NCBI GenBank assembly: GCA_913778085.1
Contig: CAJYXJ010000004.1
Coordinates: 27,346-91,345 of the forward strand
Source of the DNA: an uncultured Chryseobacterium sp.
GTDB lineage: Bacteria > Bacteroidota > Bacteroidia > Flavobacteriales > Weeksellaceae
Direction: 5' to 3'
DNA: 64,000 nucleotides
This document shows positions 1 to 8,468 of this stretch, one piece after another (the first letter of the stretch is position 1; each line of letters opens with the position of its first letter). A program made the position numbers and the translations under genes. The notes under the pieces were generated by a model. That model was not told the DNA's origin and did not search any database. It saw only the letters and a program-made list of their open reading frames with translations.

Positions 1-11
1 AAGCCTTTTTG

Positions 12-43
12 AAACTGACGGAATTTCGTCAGTTTTATTTTTT
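12..43 (+). terminator. Rho-independent terminator of a gene left of the window
   Basis: A 9-bp perfect stem (AAACTGACG / CGTCAGTTT) with a 6-nt loop is followed by a T-rich run. The gene it ends lies outside the window. Confidence 0.8.
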
Positions 44-169
44 TCTTAGAACCTGTTTAAATTCTAACTCAGAAATTTTCCGTTACTTATTCATAGTAAT
101 AATAAAATCGTGCAGTACCATACCGTCCTTATCCCATTTGCACAGGCAACCTACAATTAACCAAGTCTT

Positions 170-201
170 TTTGTGATTATTGATTTTAATTATTAAATTT
201 G
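170..201 (+). promoter_or_regulatory. Bacteroidetes-type promoter for the DUF2490 gene
   Basis: A TTTG at 170-173 and TAAATTTG at 194-201 are separated by 20 nt, which matches the flavobacterial -33/-7 consensus. The expected transcription start is near 208, about 23 nt before the ATG at 231. Confidence 0.65.
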
Positions 202-230
202 TTTTAGACGATAGATATTAATAATAAATA

Positions 231-908
231 ATGGTAGGAATTGTAAGAAAAGCGGTACTGGGATTATTCACTATAACCGCTGCGATTTTACAGGCCCAGA
301 AAAACGATCTCGGAGCCTGGTACATGTATTTCGGAAACAATAAAATCAGCAAAAAATTAAACTTCCATAATGAAATCCAGTACCGGAACTTTGACGCCAT
401 CGGCGATCTGGAACAGCTGCTGGTCCGCACCGGGATCGGTTATGACCTGACGGAGAACAACAACAATATATTGGTGGGATATGGCTTTATCTTAAGCAAA
501 CCCTACGTCAATGGTGAAAAAACGGAAAACATCGAACACCGGATCTTCCAGCAGTACATTACCAAACAAAAATTCGGAAGATTTAATATTCAGCACCGTT
601 ACCGTCTGGAAGAACGCATTCTGGAAGAAGATTTCAGGATGAGGTTCAGATATTATTTAAACCTGAATATCCCGATCAATAATAAAGAGATGCTGCCTAA
701 AACGCTTTATGCCTCAGTATACAATGAAATTTTCCTCCATCTGGATAGTCCGGTTTTCGACCGGAACCGGGTGTATGGCGCATTAGGCTATGTGATTAAT
801 AAGAATATAAGAATCGAAGCCGGATACATGAACCAGATCCAGGAAAACAAAAACCGCGGCCAGATCCAGATCGGGTTTTACAACAATATTCCATTTACTA
901 AAGACTAG
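231..908 (+). CDS. DUF2490 family protein (predicted outer-membrane or exported beta protein)
   Basis: This 225-residue protein has an N-terminal signal peptide ending near residue 22 (AAILQAQ) and then the pattern of the DUF2490 family: alternating hydrophobic strands and conserved stretches such as GDLEQLLVRTGIGYDLTE, EHRIFQQY, HRYRLEERILEEDFRMRFRY and ExGYMNQ. The even spacing of amphipathic strands suggests an outer-membrane beta-barrel, but no function is established for the family. It has its own promoter at 170-201 and stands alone, with a 359-nt gap after it. The family call is firm; the barrel is inference. Confidence 0.85.
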   Translation: MVGIVRKAVLGLFTITAAILQAQKNDLGAWYMYFGNNKISKKLNFHNEIQYRNFDAIGDLEQLLVRTGIGYDLTENNNNILVGYGFILSKPYVNGEKTENIEHRIFQQYITKQKFGRFNIQHRYRLEERILEEDFRMRFRYYLNLNIPINNKEMLPKTLYASVYNEIFLHLDSPVFDRNRVYGALGYVINKNIRIEAGYMNQIQENKNRGQIQIGFYNNIPFTKD

Positions 909-1267
909 ATAATGGATGCTTGAAGAGTAATCAGATTAAAAGGCTGGAAGAAGGAAGCTGGATGCTGGGAGTTTTCCTGCTAAGATAGAAAGTCTGCAAG
1001 TTTACTGTTTGATCAATCCTAAATATGAGTGAAAAAGTAATTAAATTAATAGCAGTAAAATATAACTAAGAATCCATAAACAGAGAACTTTTCTAAGAAA
1101 GACAAACATTCCCCTCTGCCGGAGGGGTGGCGAAAATTCAAAGAATTTTTGACGGGGTGGTCAAAGAATCAGGGGAGTTATCTAAGCAATTAATCCTCCT
1201 CACACAAACCATGAAGAAAAATTATTAATGATTAAAAACAGTTCAGTATTTTTAAAAAAAATTAATA
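909..1267. repeat. Intergenic stretch with decayed dispersed repeats
   Basis: No gene is seen here. Bases 1109-1177 look like a dispersed element: a small hairpin (CCCCTC at 1111-1116, GAGGGG at 1122-1127), then AGAATTTTTGACGGG (1142-1156), and a closing CAGGGGAG that mirrors the left end. The same 15 bases occur again at 50370-50384. Upstream, near 940-970, is a GGAAG/GCTGG-rich stretch that looks like a degenerate minisatellite. Confidence 0.5.
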
Positions 1268-2881
1268 ATGATTCACAGCTATGTTATTATATCAATTGCA
1301 GTCCTTCTGTCTGTAATGATTCTTGTCATGATCGGGCAGAAGCTCAAAGTAGCGTATCCGATATTCCTGGTGATCGCCGGACTTATCATTAGCCTGGTTC
1401 CCGGGATGCCGCATATTGAAATTGAACCTGATCTCGTCTTTCTGATTTTCCTTCCGCCCATTCTTTTTGAAGCCGCCTGGTTCACTTCCTGGCAGGATTT
1501 CCATAAATGGCGAAAACAGATATTTTCCATGGCTTTCGGGCTGGTATTTCTAACCTCAATTGTCGTGGCATACCTTTCCTCATCCATTATTCCGGGGCTG
1601 ACGGTAGCGATGGGGTTCCTGTTGGGAGGGGTAAATTCACCGCCGGATGCCGTGGCAGCAACTTCCGTCCTGAAGCATGTGAAAATCCCTAAGAAAATAA
1701 CCACAATCCTAGAAGGCGAAAGCCTCATCAACGATGCATCGAGTTTAATTGTCTTTAAATTTGCCCTGGCAGCCGTTATTTCCGGTCAGTTTATTTTTGG
1801 GGAAGCTGTTAAAGACTTTTTTGCCATGGCCATTGGAGGAATTGCCGTAGGCGTAGGAGCGGGGCTGCTTTTCGGTGCTTTGCTGAGAATTATTCCGTCC
1901 AATTCCAATATCGATACCATTATTACCCTGATTGTTCCGTATATCATGTACATTGCAGCGGAACACTTTCATTTTTCCGGTGTGCTGGCTGTAGTCGCCG
2001 GAGGCCTGGTAATGTCCTATAATTCCCACTGTTATCTTAGCCATACGTCCAGGATACAGTCGGGAAATGTTTGGAGTGTGCTGATCTTTTTGATGAATAC
2101 GATTATTTTCATTCTGATCGGACTGGAGCTGCCTGTAGTAGTAGCGGCTATGAAAGATTATACCATTTCCGAGGGTATCATTTACAGTATTGTCATCGGA
2201 GGAGCTATCATCGGAACGAGGATTCTCTACAGTTATGCATTAATGTACTTTCCAAGGGTTTTCTCCAAGGAAGTATGCCGGAGAAATCCGAAACCCGACT
2301 GGCGCGAGCCGTTCATCATCAGTTTTGCTGCGATGAGAGGTGTCGTTTCCCTGGCGGCAGCCCTTTCCATCCCTGCATTTTTACCGAATGGAGAAGCCTT
2401 TCCGCACCGGAACATCATTCTTTTCGTCACCTTTGTGATTATACTGATTACACTGGTAGGGCAAGGGCTTTTACTGACACCGATCCTGAAACTGTTAAAA
2501 ATACAGGATGCGGGAAGCGAACTGCCGGAAGAAAAGCAGGAAGTTATTTTAATGCGGAAACTTAAAGAAACGGCGCTCCATAAACTTGAAAACGATTTCT
2601 CTGATCTGGCAGAAAAAAACAGCCTGGTACAGCATCAGAAACACCGGCTGGAAAATGAAATGATCATGATGGCCGATAAATCGCAGTGCCTGGCTTCCGC
2701 AGGTGATTATGTAACCGCAATGAATGAAAACAAAGAAGTAATGCGGCAGCTGATCCAGGCCCAACGGAACGAACTGCACCGCATGAAACGGGAGAAGATT
2801 TTTGATGACCATGTGATGAGAACCATCGAGATGCAGCTGGACTTCGACGAAGCCAAAATCACCGGATTTTCCCATGGGTAG
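1268..2881 (+). CDS. CPA1-family Na+(K+)/H+ antiporter
   Basis: A 537-residue inner-membrane protein with about 12 transmembrane segments over residues 1-410, followed by a charged, coiled-coil-prone cytoplasmic tail of about 125 residues. It carries the CPA1/NhaP hallmarks: the half-helix region NSPPDAVAATSV near residues 123-134, and EGESLINDASSLIVF near 149-163, whose Asn-Asp pair is the ion-binding site in this family. It should exchange Na+ or K+ for protons and help with pH and salt balance. It is monocistronic. Substrate choice between Na+ and K+ cannot be read from the sequence. Confidence 0.9.
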   Translation: MIHSYVIISIAVLLSVMILVMIGQKLKVAYPIFLVIAGLIISLVPGMPHIEIEPDLVFLIFLPPILFEAAWFTSWQDFHKWRKQIFSMAFGLVFLTSIVVAYLSSSIIPGLTVAMGFLLGGVNSPPDAVAATSVLKHVKIPKKITTILEGESLINDASSLIVFKFALAAVISGQFIFGEAVKDFFAMAIGGIAVGVGAGLLFGALLRIIPSNSNIDTIITLIVPYIMYIAAEHFHFSGVLAVVAGGLVMSYNSHCYLSHTSRIQSGNVWSVLIFLMNTIIFILIGLELPVVVAAMKDYTISEGIIYSIVIGGAIIGTRILYSYALMYFPRVFSKEVCRRNPKPDWREPFIISFAAMRGVVSLAAALSIPAFLPNGEAFPHRNIILFVTFVIILITLVGQGLLLTPILKLLKIQDAGSELPEEKQEVILMRKLKETALHKLENDFSDLAEKNSLVQHQKHRLENEMIMMADKSQCLASAGDYVTAMNENKEVMRQLIQAQRNELHRMKREKIFDDHVMRTIEMQLDFDEAKITGFSHG

Positions 2882-2980
2882 GTATTAATTAGTTTCTTAA
2901 TAATTAAAAAAATTGAGCAGATAATATAAATGTTGCTGATTATGTGTAACTTGGCATAAATTTTTTCGTTTAATTCATAA

Positions 2981-3421
2981 ATGGAAAATATGAGCAATCC
3001 CATTATTACAGAACATAAAATAAACGCCCCGATCGAAAAAGTCTGGAAAGCAATTACGGATCAGGAAGAAATGAAAGTCTGGTATTTTGATATGGATGAC
3101 TTTGAATTAAAAGAAGGGAAAGTTTTTAATTTTTATGAACCCGGTAACGAAAAGCGATACCACCATCAGGCTGAAATTTTGGAAATCATTCCCCATCAAA
3201 AGCTGAAACATTCCTGGGCATATCCGGAATTTTCCGATCAGAAAACAACGGTGACCTGGGAACTCCAGTCGGATGGAAGCGGAACATTAGTCAGGCTGAT
3301 TCATGATCATATCGACCGTTTCGGGAACTTAGGAGAAAACTTCTCTCGGGAAGCTTTTACCGATGGCTGGAGTGGGATCTTTACCCAAAGCCTGAAACCT
3401 TATCTTGAAAGTTGCGGATAA
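2981..3421 (+). CDS. SRPBCC (AHSA1-like) domain protein
   Basis: A 146-residue cytoplasmic protein made of one START/SRPBCC fold of the AHSA1 type. It opens with the typical ITEHKINAPIEKVWKAITD strand-helix and ends in a long helix (SREAFTDGWSGIFTQSLKPYLES). The fold makes a deep hydrophobic pocket and is found in ligand-binding and Hsp90-activator-like proteins; no ligand can be named here. ATG at 2981 and at 2990 are both possible starts. The VOC gene follows 21 nt later, so the two may be co-transcribed. Confidence 0.85.
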   Translation: MENMSNPIITEHKINAPIEKVWKAITDQEEMKVWYFDMDDFELKEGKVFNFYEPGNEKRYHHQAEILEIIPHQKLKHSWAYPEFSDQKTTVTWELQSDGSGTLVRLIHDHIDRFGNLGENFSREAFTDGWSGIFTQSLKPYLESCG

Positions 3422-3442
3422 CATGTAATTTTAAAAGTAACC

Positions 3443-3826
3443 ATGCCTGTCTTTAATACACTTCAGCCTGTCCTCTGGACGGAACAATTCGATGAAACAA
3501 TCAGCTTTTATACCGAACTGCTGGGATTTTCCGTGCAGGAAAGAAATGATGGCTGGCAGTGGGCTTCTCTTGAAAAAGATAAGATCGGTATCATGGTCTC
3601 AAAACCGAATGCCCATGAAAATTTCGAGAAGATCGGCTTTACAGGTTCTTTTTATTTTAAAACAGATGATGTTGGCAAACTTTGGGAAAACCTGAAAAAC
3701 AAGGCGAAAATCTGTTATAAAATAGAAACGTTCGGATGGGGAATGAGGGAATTTTCCATCTATGATAACAACGGCTATATATTACAATTTGGTCAACCTG
3801 TCGATGAAATTAGTTCGGAGGGATAA
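3443..3826 (+). CDS. VOC-superfamily (glyoxalase / bleomycin-resistance fold) protein
   Basis: A 127-residue protein with the paired beta-alpha-beta-beta-beta modules of the vicinal oxygen chelate fold: an N-terminal LxPVLWTEQFDETISFYTELLGF-like half and a C-terminal half ending in EFSIYDNNGYILQFGQP. Members are metal-dependent lyases or dioxygenases, or simple binding proteins. The late acidic metal ligand usually seen as D.DGN..EF is replaced here by YDNNGYILQF, so metal-dependent catalysis is doubtful. It lies between an SRPBCC gene and the cyclase genes; its role is unknown. Confidence 0.85.
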   Translation: MPVFNTLQPVLWTEQFDETISFYTELLGFSVQERNDGWQWASLEKDKIGIMVSKPNAHENFEKIGFTGSFYFKTDDVGKLWENLKNKAKICYKIETFGWGMREFSIYDNNGYILQFGQPVDEISSEG

Positions 3827-3833
3827 ATTTTGC

Positions 3834-3841
3834 TAATTTTG
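3834..3841 (+). promoter_or_regulatory. -7 promoter element (TAATTTTG) of the first glutaminyl cyclase gene
   Basis: An exact TAnnTTTG match begins 8 bases after the VOC stop codon. A transcript from it would start near 3848, so the ATG at 3863 must be the start codon and not the earlier in-frame start at 3830. Confidence 0.5.
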
Positions 3842-3862
3842 GGGAAATTATTTAGAAATTCA

Positions 3863-4885
3863 ATGAAAAAAAATATTTTAATAGGATTTGTTGCGGTTAT
3901 GATGCTGGCTTCGTGCAAGGATGATAAAAAGGTGCTTGATTCACTGGCGGATTACAATAATTCGATGATGGAGAAAGGCTACCACTTCGGAGATAAATTA
4001 ACTCTGCCAAAGGAGGTGACTGACGATGCGGAAAGCATTTCCATCAGCTTCGGCGATAAGGAGACTTCCAGCCTGACGATTGATCCGAAATATTTCACTT
4101 TGGGCGATAATGCAGTGACTTTTAATATTAAAACCAAAGGCGGCGAAACATTAACGCAGGACGCCACGATCAATGTTTTTGCTAAGAACCCGGAACAGAA
4201 AATCAATTATGAAATCGTAGCGGAATACCCGCATGATCCTAAAAACTTCGTACAGGGATTCCAGATCGAAGGCAATACGATCTATGAAAGCGACGGGCAG
4301 AACGGTTCTTCACAGATCTTAAAATATACACTGGGAACCACAACGCCTTTAGCCTCTACCAAGCAGGCGCAGGAAGATTTTTCCGAGGGAAGCACAATTG
4401 TTGGGGACAAAGTTTATCAGCTGACCTGGCAGAGCAAAAAAGGATATATCTACGACAAAAGTTCACTGAAGCTTTTGTCCGAATTCCCGTATCCAAATGT
4501 CTTGGGTGAAGGCTGGGGGCTGACGTATGACGGCAAAAACCTGATCGCCTCGGACGGAAGCAAATTGCTGTATTTCCTGGACCCGGCAAACCCTTCTAAG
4601 CTGGTAAAATATATTGCCGTAGCCGGAAGCTCTCAGGCCTATGATCAGCTGAACGAGCTTGAATACCACAACGGGTTTATTTATGCCAACGTGTGGCAGA
4701 AACCGGTTATTTTAAAAATCAATCCTGCAAACGGGGAAGTGGTAGGAACATTTGATTTCACGGATATTGCCAGACAGAATACCAAAGGCAGCGACGATGT
4801 ACTGAACGGAATCGCTTTCAAAGGAGATCATATGCTGGTAACCGGGAAAAACTGGCCAAAGATCTATGAAGTAGCCATCAAATAA
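3863..4885 (+). CDS. Glutaminyl-peptide cyclotransferase, lipoprotein (copy 1)
   Basis: This converts N-terminal glutamine of peptides to pyroglutamate, using the plant/bacterial five-bladed beta-propeller type of glutamine cyclotransferase. The 340-residue protein has a lipoprotein signal with lipobox LASC, then about 90 residues of linker and beta domain, then the propeller with family motifs: NFVQGF, YESDG, GEGWGLTYDG, SDGSxxLYFLDP, LNELEYHNGFIYANVW and VTGKNWPKIYEV. The start at 3863 is chosen because the signal peptide and the promoter agree; starting at 3830 would add 11 residues before the signal. A close paralogue follows 15 nt later. It probably sits on the periplasmic side of a membrane. 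Confidence 0.9.
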   Translation: MKKNILIGFVAVMMLASCKDDKKVLDSLADYNNSMMEKGYHFGDKLTLPKEVTDDAESISISFGDKETSSLTIDPKYFTLGDNAVTFNIKTKGGETLTQDATINVFAKNPEQKINYEIVAEYPHDPKNFVQGFQIEGNTIYESDGQNGSSQILKYTLGTTTPLASTKQAQEDFSEGSTIVGDKVYQLTWQSKKGYIYDKSSLKLLSEFPYPNVLGEGWGLTYDGKNLIASDGSKLLYFLDPANPSKLVKYIAVAGSSQAYDQLNELEYHNGFIYANVWQKPVILKINPANGEVVGTFDFTDIARQNTKGSDDVLNGIAFKGDHMLVTGKNWPKIYEVAIK

Positions 4886-4900
4886 TTAATTGATATTTTA

Positions 4901-5926
4901 ATGAAGAAAAGTTTTATCACAGGCTTTGCTGCACTACTGCTGCTGGTTTCCTGTAAAAACGATGAAAAAATCCTGAACAGTCTCGCGGATTATAATAATT
5001 CCATGGAAGAAAAAGGCTATCATTTCGGGGACCGGCTAAATCTTCCGGCAGAAGTAACGGATAATGCCGAAAGCATTTCTATAAGCTTTGGTGATAAAGA
5101 AACTTCGGATTTAACGATCGATCCCAAATTTTTTGAATTCGGGGACAATGAAGTAACTTTCAATATCAAGACCAGAAGCGGAGAAACTTTGAGCCAGGAT
5201 GCGACGATCAATGTTTTTTCCAAAACGCTGGAGCAGAATATCGCGTATAAAATCGTAGCGGAATATCCGCATAATCCGGAAAATTTTGTGGAAGGATTCC
5301 TCCTTGAAGGCAATACGGTTTACGAAAGCGACGGATTGGAAAAAGCATCCCAGTTGATCAGATATCCGTTGGGAAGTACGATGCCAACCACGGTTGAAAA
5401 ACAGCCTGCCAATGTATTTTCCGAAGGTATTGCTATTGCCGGAGATAAAGTTTATCAGCTGACGTATCAGAACAAAATCGGGTTTGTGTATGATAAAAAT
5501 ACCTTAAAGAAAATCTCGGAATTTCCTTTACCGAATGAGTTCGGCGAAGGGTGGGGGCTTACCTACGACGGAAAGAACCTTATTGCGGATTCCGGTTCCA
5601 ATGACCTTTACTTTCTTGATGTCAATAATCCTTCAAAGGTTGTAAGAACACTGCCTGTTGGCGGAAACAAAACGATCTATAACAAGATCAACGAGTTGGA
5701 ATACCACAATGGGTTTATTTATGCCAACGTCTGGCACCAGCCGTATATTTTGAAAATTAACCCGTCTACGGGAGAAGTGGTCGGAAAATTCGATTTTACG
5801 AAAATTACGGAAGAATATACGAAAAACAACAGTGAACACGTTCTGAACGGGATCGCGTTTAAAGGAGATAACATGCTCGTGACCGGGAAAAACTGGGCGA
5901 AGATTTATGAAGTCGCTATTCAGTAA
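4901..5926 (+). CDS. Glutaminyl-peptide cyclotransferase, lipoprotein (copy 2)
   Basis: A 341-residue tandem paralogue of the preceding gene with the same layout: lipobox LVSC, linker domain and five-bladed propeller. Many blocks are identical to copy 1 (GEGWGLTYDGKNLIA, NELEYHNGFIYANVW, LNGIAFKGD), so the duplication is recent on the family scale. One otherwise conserved loop differs: copy 1 has ASDGSKLLYFLDP, whereas this copy has ADSGSNDLYFLDV, with the Asp and Ser exchanged. That could change substrate choice or activity. The gap to copy 1 is only 15 nt, so they are probably one operon. Confidence 0.9.
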   Translation: MKKSFITGFAALLLLVSCKNDEKILNSLADYNNSMEEKGYHFGDRLNLPAEVTDNAESISISFGDKETSDLTIDPKFFEFGDNEVTFNIKTRSGETLSQDATINVFSKTLEQNIAYKIVAEYPHNPENFVEGFLLEGNTVYESDGLEKASQLIRYPLGSTMPTTVEKQPANVFSEGIAIAGDKVYQLTYQNKIGFVYDKNTLKKISEFPLPNEFGEGWGLTYDGKNLIADSGSNDLYFLDVNNPSKVVRTLPVGGNKTIYNKINELEYHNGFIYANVWHQPYILKINPSTGEVVGKFDFTKITEEYTKNNSEHVLNGIAFKGDNMLVTGKNWAKIYEVAIQ

Positions 5927-6013
5927 GTTAAAATCGGTTACAATATCCATCCGACTCAATAAAAACCGTAAATTGGCAGCCTACCTTTCAGGGAAATATG
6001 ATCGTAAAATAAT

Positions 6014-6991
6014 TTGAAACTACTCCATTTAATATTTGCTTTGTTTTTCTGTTCCGTTACGGCGCAGAAGGCTCTTCCTTTAGACACACTGAAGCTTAAG
6101 GATGCGAAGGATATGCTCGTTGACGATTACGGAAGCCTATACATCTACAAGAATAAAGAATTCAGCTTTACCAAATACGACTCTTTAGGAAAGCAGATCG
6201 GTAAAATGATGCTTACGGTGCCTTACAAAGTACAGACCGTTCAGAACCCTCTCAGTGTTCCGTTGTTTTCGGAGAATGCCCAGGAAATGAAATTCGTAGA
6301 CCAGAATCTCAATGAAATTCAGCGTGTGGATTTCCGGCAGAAGTTTGGTTTCATTAAAATGGCCTATGCTGAGGATCTGCAGCAGATCTGGCTCTTGGAC
6401 GACAGTACCAAGCGACTGATCCAGTATAACTTCAGGAACGACAATACCATCAATTCCTATCCTTTTGATGCGAGCTTTGATGATCTGATGGATCTTTTGG
6501 TGTATGAAAACAGGGTTTATATCCTCACCCGGAATCATATCAGGATATTTACTTTAAAGTTTGAAAAGATATTTGAAGCTCCTGTCGAAAACGGAAAGCG
6601 TTTCAGAAGAGAGAACGAGACCATTCTCGTAATAACTAATAATTCGGTTCTGCAATACATTCCTGAAAAAGAAATGGTTAAGATTTTCGGAGATCCCGCT
6701 GCGCAGATTGTGGATAAAAATGTTCTGTCTTATTTTGAAATAAAAGCCAACAACCTTTATCTTTACAGCCTGGAAAAAAACAAGGAAAAAGAGCCGGAAA
6801 ACGGGTCGGATTCTCTTCGGAAAACTACGGAAAGGGATGTGGAAAAACCAGCGGAAAAACCTGCAGAACCCGACAGTCCGGAGCAGAAGCTGGAGCAGAA
6901 AACCCAGGAAATCGAAAGCAAAAATCCTGCTGAAAGTTCTCTGCAGAAACTTATGGATGAAAGTTCGGAGGTTCAGGCGGCCGGCGTTTAG
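6014..6991 (+). CDS. Secreted protein of unknown function, TTG start
   Basis: The start is read as TTG because this gives a clean signal peptide (MKLLHLIFALFFCSVTAQ); the ATG at 5998 is in another frame and closes after four codons. Residues 20-255 alternate short strands with YxxxxF/W patterns (DYGSLYIYKN, DLQQIWLLDDSTKRLIQYN, NRVYILTRNHIRIF) like a propeller of repeated 40-45 residue blades. Residues 255-325 are low-complexity Glu/Lys/Pro/Ser (EKPAEKPAEPDSPEQKLEQK), probably disordered. The dNK gene follows after 37 nt, so co-transcription is likely. I recognise no family. Confidence 0.7.
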   Translation: MKLLHLIFALFFCSVTAQKALPLDTLKLKDAKDMLVDDYGSLYIYKNKEFSFTKYDSLGKQIGKMMLTVPYKVQTVQNPLSVPLFSENAQEMKFVDQNLNEIQRVDFRQKFGFIKMAYAEDLQQIWLLDDSTKRLIQYNFRNDNTINSYPFDASFDDLMDLLVYENRVYILTRNHIRIFTLKFEKIFEAPVENGKRFRRENETILVITNNSVLQYIPEKEMVKIFGDPAAQIVDKNVLSYFEIKANNLYLYSLEKNKEKEPENGSDSLRKTTERDVEKPAEKPAEPDSPEQKLEQKTQEIESKNPAESSLQKLMDESSEVQAAGV

Positions 6992-7028
6992 TTTAATCAG
7001 AACATATTAAATATACTAAAGGATAAAT

Positions 7029-7643
7029 ATGCATATTGCAGTTACAGGAAATATCGGAGCAGGAAAAACCACATTAACGACGATGCTTTCTAAGCATTAC
7101 GGTTGGGATGCCCAGTTTGAAGATGTAGATCACAATCCTTACCTGGAAGATTTTTATGCCGATATGAGCAAATGGAGTTTTGCACTTCAGATTTATTTTC
7201 TCGGCAGCCGCTTCCGTCAGGTAAAAGAAATCCGGGAAAGCGGTAAAAACATTATCCAGGATCGTACGATTTACGAAGATGCCCACATCTTTGCTGAAAA
7301 CCTGAACGATATGAACCTGCTCTCGGACCGGGACTTCAGAAATTACGAATCGGTTTTTAATCTGATGAAGTCTTTCGTTTCGGCACCGGATCTTCTGATC
7401 TACCTGAAATCCGATGTTCCGAACCTGGTAAAGAAGATTTACAAAAGAGGAAGAGAATATGAAGCATCAATCAGCATCGAATACCTGTCCAAGCTAAACC
7501 AGAAATATGAAAAGTGGATTTCCAAATACACAGAAGGAAAGCTGCTGATCATCGAAGTGGATGATCTGGATTTTGTGGAAAAACCCGAAGATTTCGGATT
7601 CATTTTAGAGAAAATCGAAGCGGAACTGAACGGTTTGTTTTAA
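7029..7643 (+). CDS. Deoxynucleoside kinase (dAdo/dGuo kinase type)
   Basis: A 204-residue cytoplasmic enzyme that phosphorylates deoxynucleosides with ATP in nucleotide salvage. It shows the P-loop GNIGAGKTT (residues 7-15), the catalytic Glu31 in QFEDVDHNPYLEDFY, the Asp78-Arg79 pair in QDRTIYEDAHIF, and the Arg-rich lid KRGREYE near 140-146. The NPYLEDFY signature is typical of the bacterial deoxyadenosine/deoxyguanosine kinases rather than thymidine kinases. Length is normal. The base preference is inferred from motif similarity only. Confidence 0.9.
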   Translation: MHIAVTGNIGAGKTTLTTMLSKHYGWDAQFEDVDHNPYLEDFYADMSKWSFALQIYFLGSRFRQVKEIRESGKNIIQDRTIYEDAHIFAENLNDMNLLSDRDFRNYESVFNLMKSFVSAPDLLIYLKSDVPNLVKKIYKRGREYEASISIEYLSKLNQKYEKWISKYTEGKLLIIEVDDLDFVEKPEDFGFILEKIEAELNGLF

Positions 7644-7725
7644 TGAAGTTTTACCCTGAGCTAATCTTGGTAAGTTAATTGCTGCTACTGTTTAAAATAA
7701 ATTCTATTTAAATACAATTAAAAAG

Positions 7726-8076
7726 ATGGTCGTGAAAGTTTTACATAACGGAAACTGCTCAAAATCAAACGCAGTTCTGGAATATCTCGATGAAAACGGT
7801 GTTCCTTTCGAGATCATCAATATCGTGGAAGATCCGCTGAGCGAGCTTGAAATTAAAACGCTTTTAAAAAAGCTGAATCAGAGTGTTTTTCATATCATCA
7901 GAAAAAATGAGAAGCTGTACATGGAAAAGTATGCCGGAAAAAACCTTTCGGAAGAAGAATGGATCAAGATCCTGGCTGAAAATCCGTCGCTGATCCAAAG
8001 ACCGATTATCATCAAAGGCTCTGTGGCAATGCTCGGAAGACCAATTGAAAACGTAAAATACTTTATTGATAAATAG
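7726..8076 (+). CDS. ArsC-family (thioredoxin-fold) protein
   Basis: A 116-residue protein with the ArsC/Spx-type thioredoxin fold. It has the Cys11-Ser-Lys-Ser motif (HNGNCSKSNAVLEYL) and the late block NPSLIQRPIIIKG, where the Arg-Pro pair is the conserved glutaredoxin-dependent arsenate reductase signature. There is no arsenic-resistance gene nearby (no arsB, acr3 or arsR), so a housekeeping redox role is as likely as arsenate reduction. A strong terminator shared with the convergent DUF493 gene follows. Confidence 0.85.
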   Translation: MVVKVLHNGNCSKSNAVLEYLDENGVPFEIINIVEDPLSELEIKTLLKKLNQSVFHIIRKNEKLYMEKYAGKNLSEEEWIKILAENPSLIQRPIIIKGSVAMLGRPIENVKYFIDK

Positions 8077-8088
8077 TAAACGTTAAAG

Positions 8089-8126
8089 AAAGCAAAAGCC
8101 AGCAGTAATGCTGACTTTTGCTTTTT
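8089..8126. terminator. Bidirectional terminator between convergent genes
   Basis: A long stem (AAAGCAAAAG..CAGCA, loop GTAA, TGCTG.CTTTTGCTTT) with A-run on one side and T-run on the other serves both the ArsC-like gene and the DUF493 gene. Its right arm touches the DUF493 stop codon. Confidence 0.85.
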
Positions 8127-8430
8127 ACAACAGAATTACGCCTTCAATTTTGGCAACCTCCTGATAAATCTGCACTACCTGATCCGCATCCAGAACAAAT
8201 GCATTGATGTTGCAGGCCGTATATTTTCCGTTTTTACTTTCCCGGTTTCCCAGGGTAAACTTGATTCCGTCGAATACTTTATAAATCTCCGTCAGTTTTG
8301 CCTGGTCTGTAGGAATAATAAATTTAAATAAATAATCTTCCGGAAAATCATGATGATCTTCCAGTTTCTCCCGTAAAGAAATATAAAAATCTTCTGGGCT
8401 TGCATGTTGATTTCCTTGTAATATATCCAT
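8125..8430 (-). CDS. DUF493 family protein
   Basis: A 101-residue protein with the small alpha-beta ACT-like fold of DUF493 (YbeD type). Family features visible are DFYISLREKLEDHHDFPEDYLFKFI at the start and a VxxIYxEVAKIEGVxxLL end. Members are thought to be regulatory or binding modules; no reaction is known. It lies alone on the minus strand, converging on the ArsC-like gene and 38 nt downstream of the DUF4197 gene. Confidence 0.85.
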   Translation of the reverse strand: MDILQGNQHASPEDFYISLREKLEDHHDFPEDYLFKFIIPTDQAKLTEIYKVFDGIKFTLGNRESKNGKYTACNINAFVLDADQVVQIYQEVAKIEGVILL

Positions 8431-8468
8431 CTGCTTGTAATATCTCTATAAATATACTGAAAAATTAT

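Noticed and set aside
3830-3862. Longer N-terminus for the first cyclase
   Set aside because: It would put 11 residues before the lipoprotein signal and begins upstream of the -7 element.
7726-8076. Arsenic-resistance operon
   Set aside because: The ArsC-like gene has no arsB, acr3, arsR or related neighbours.
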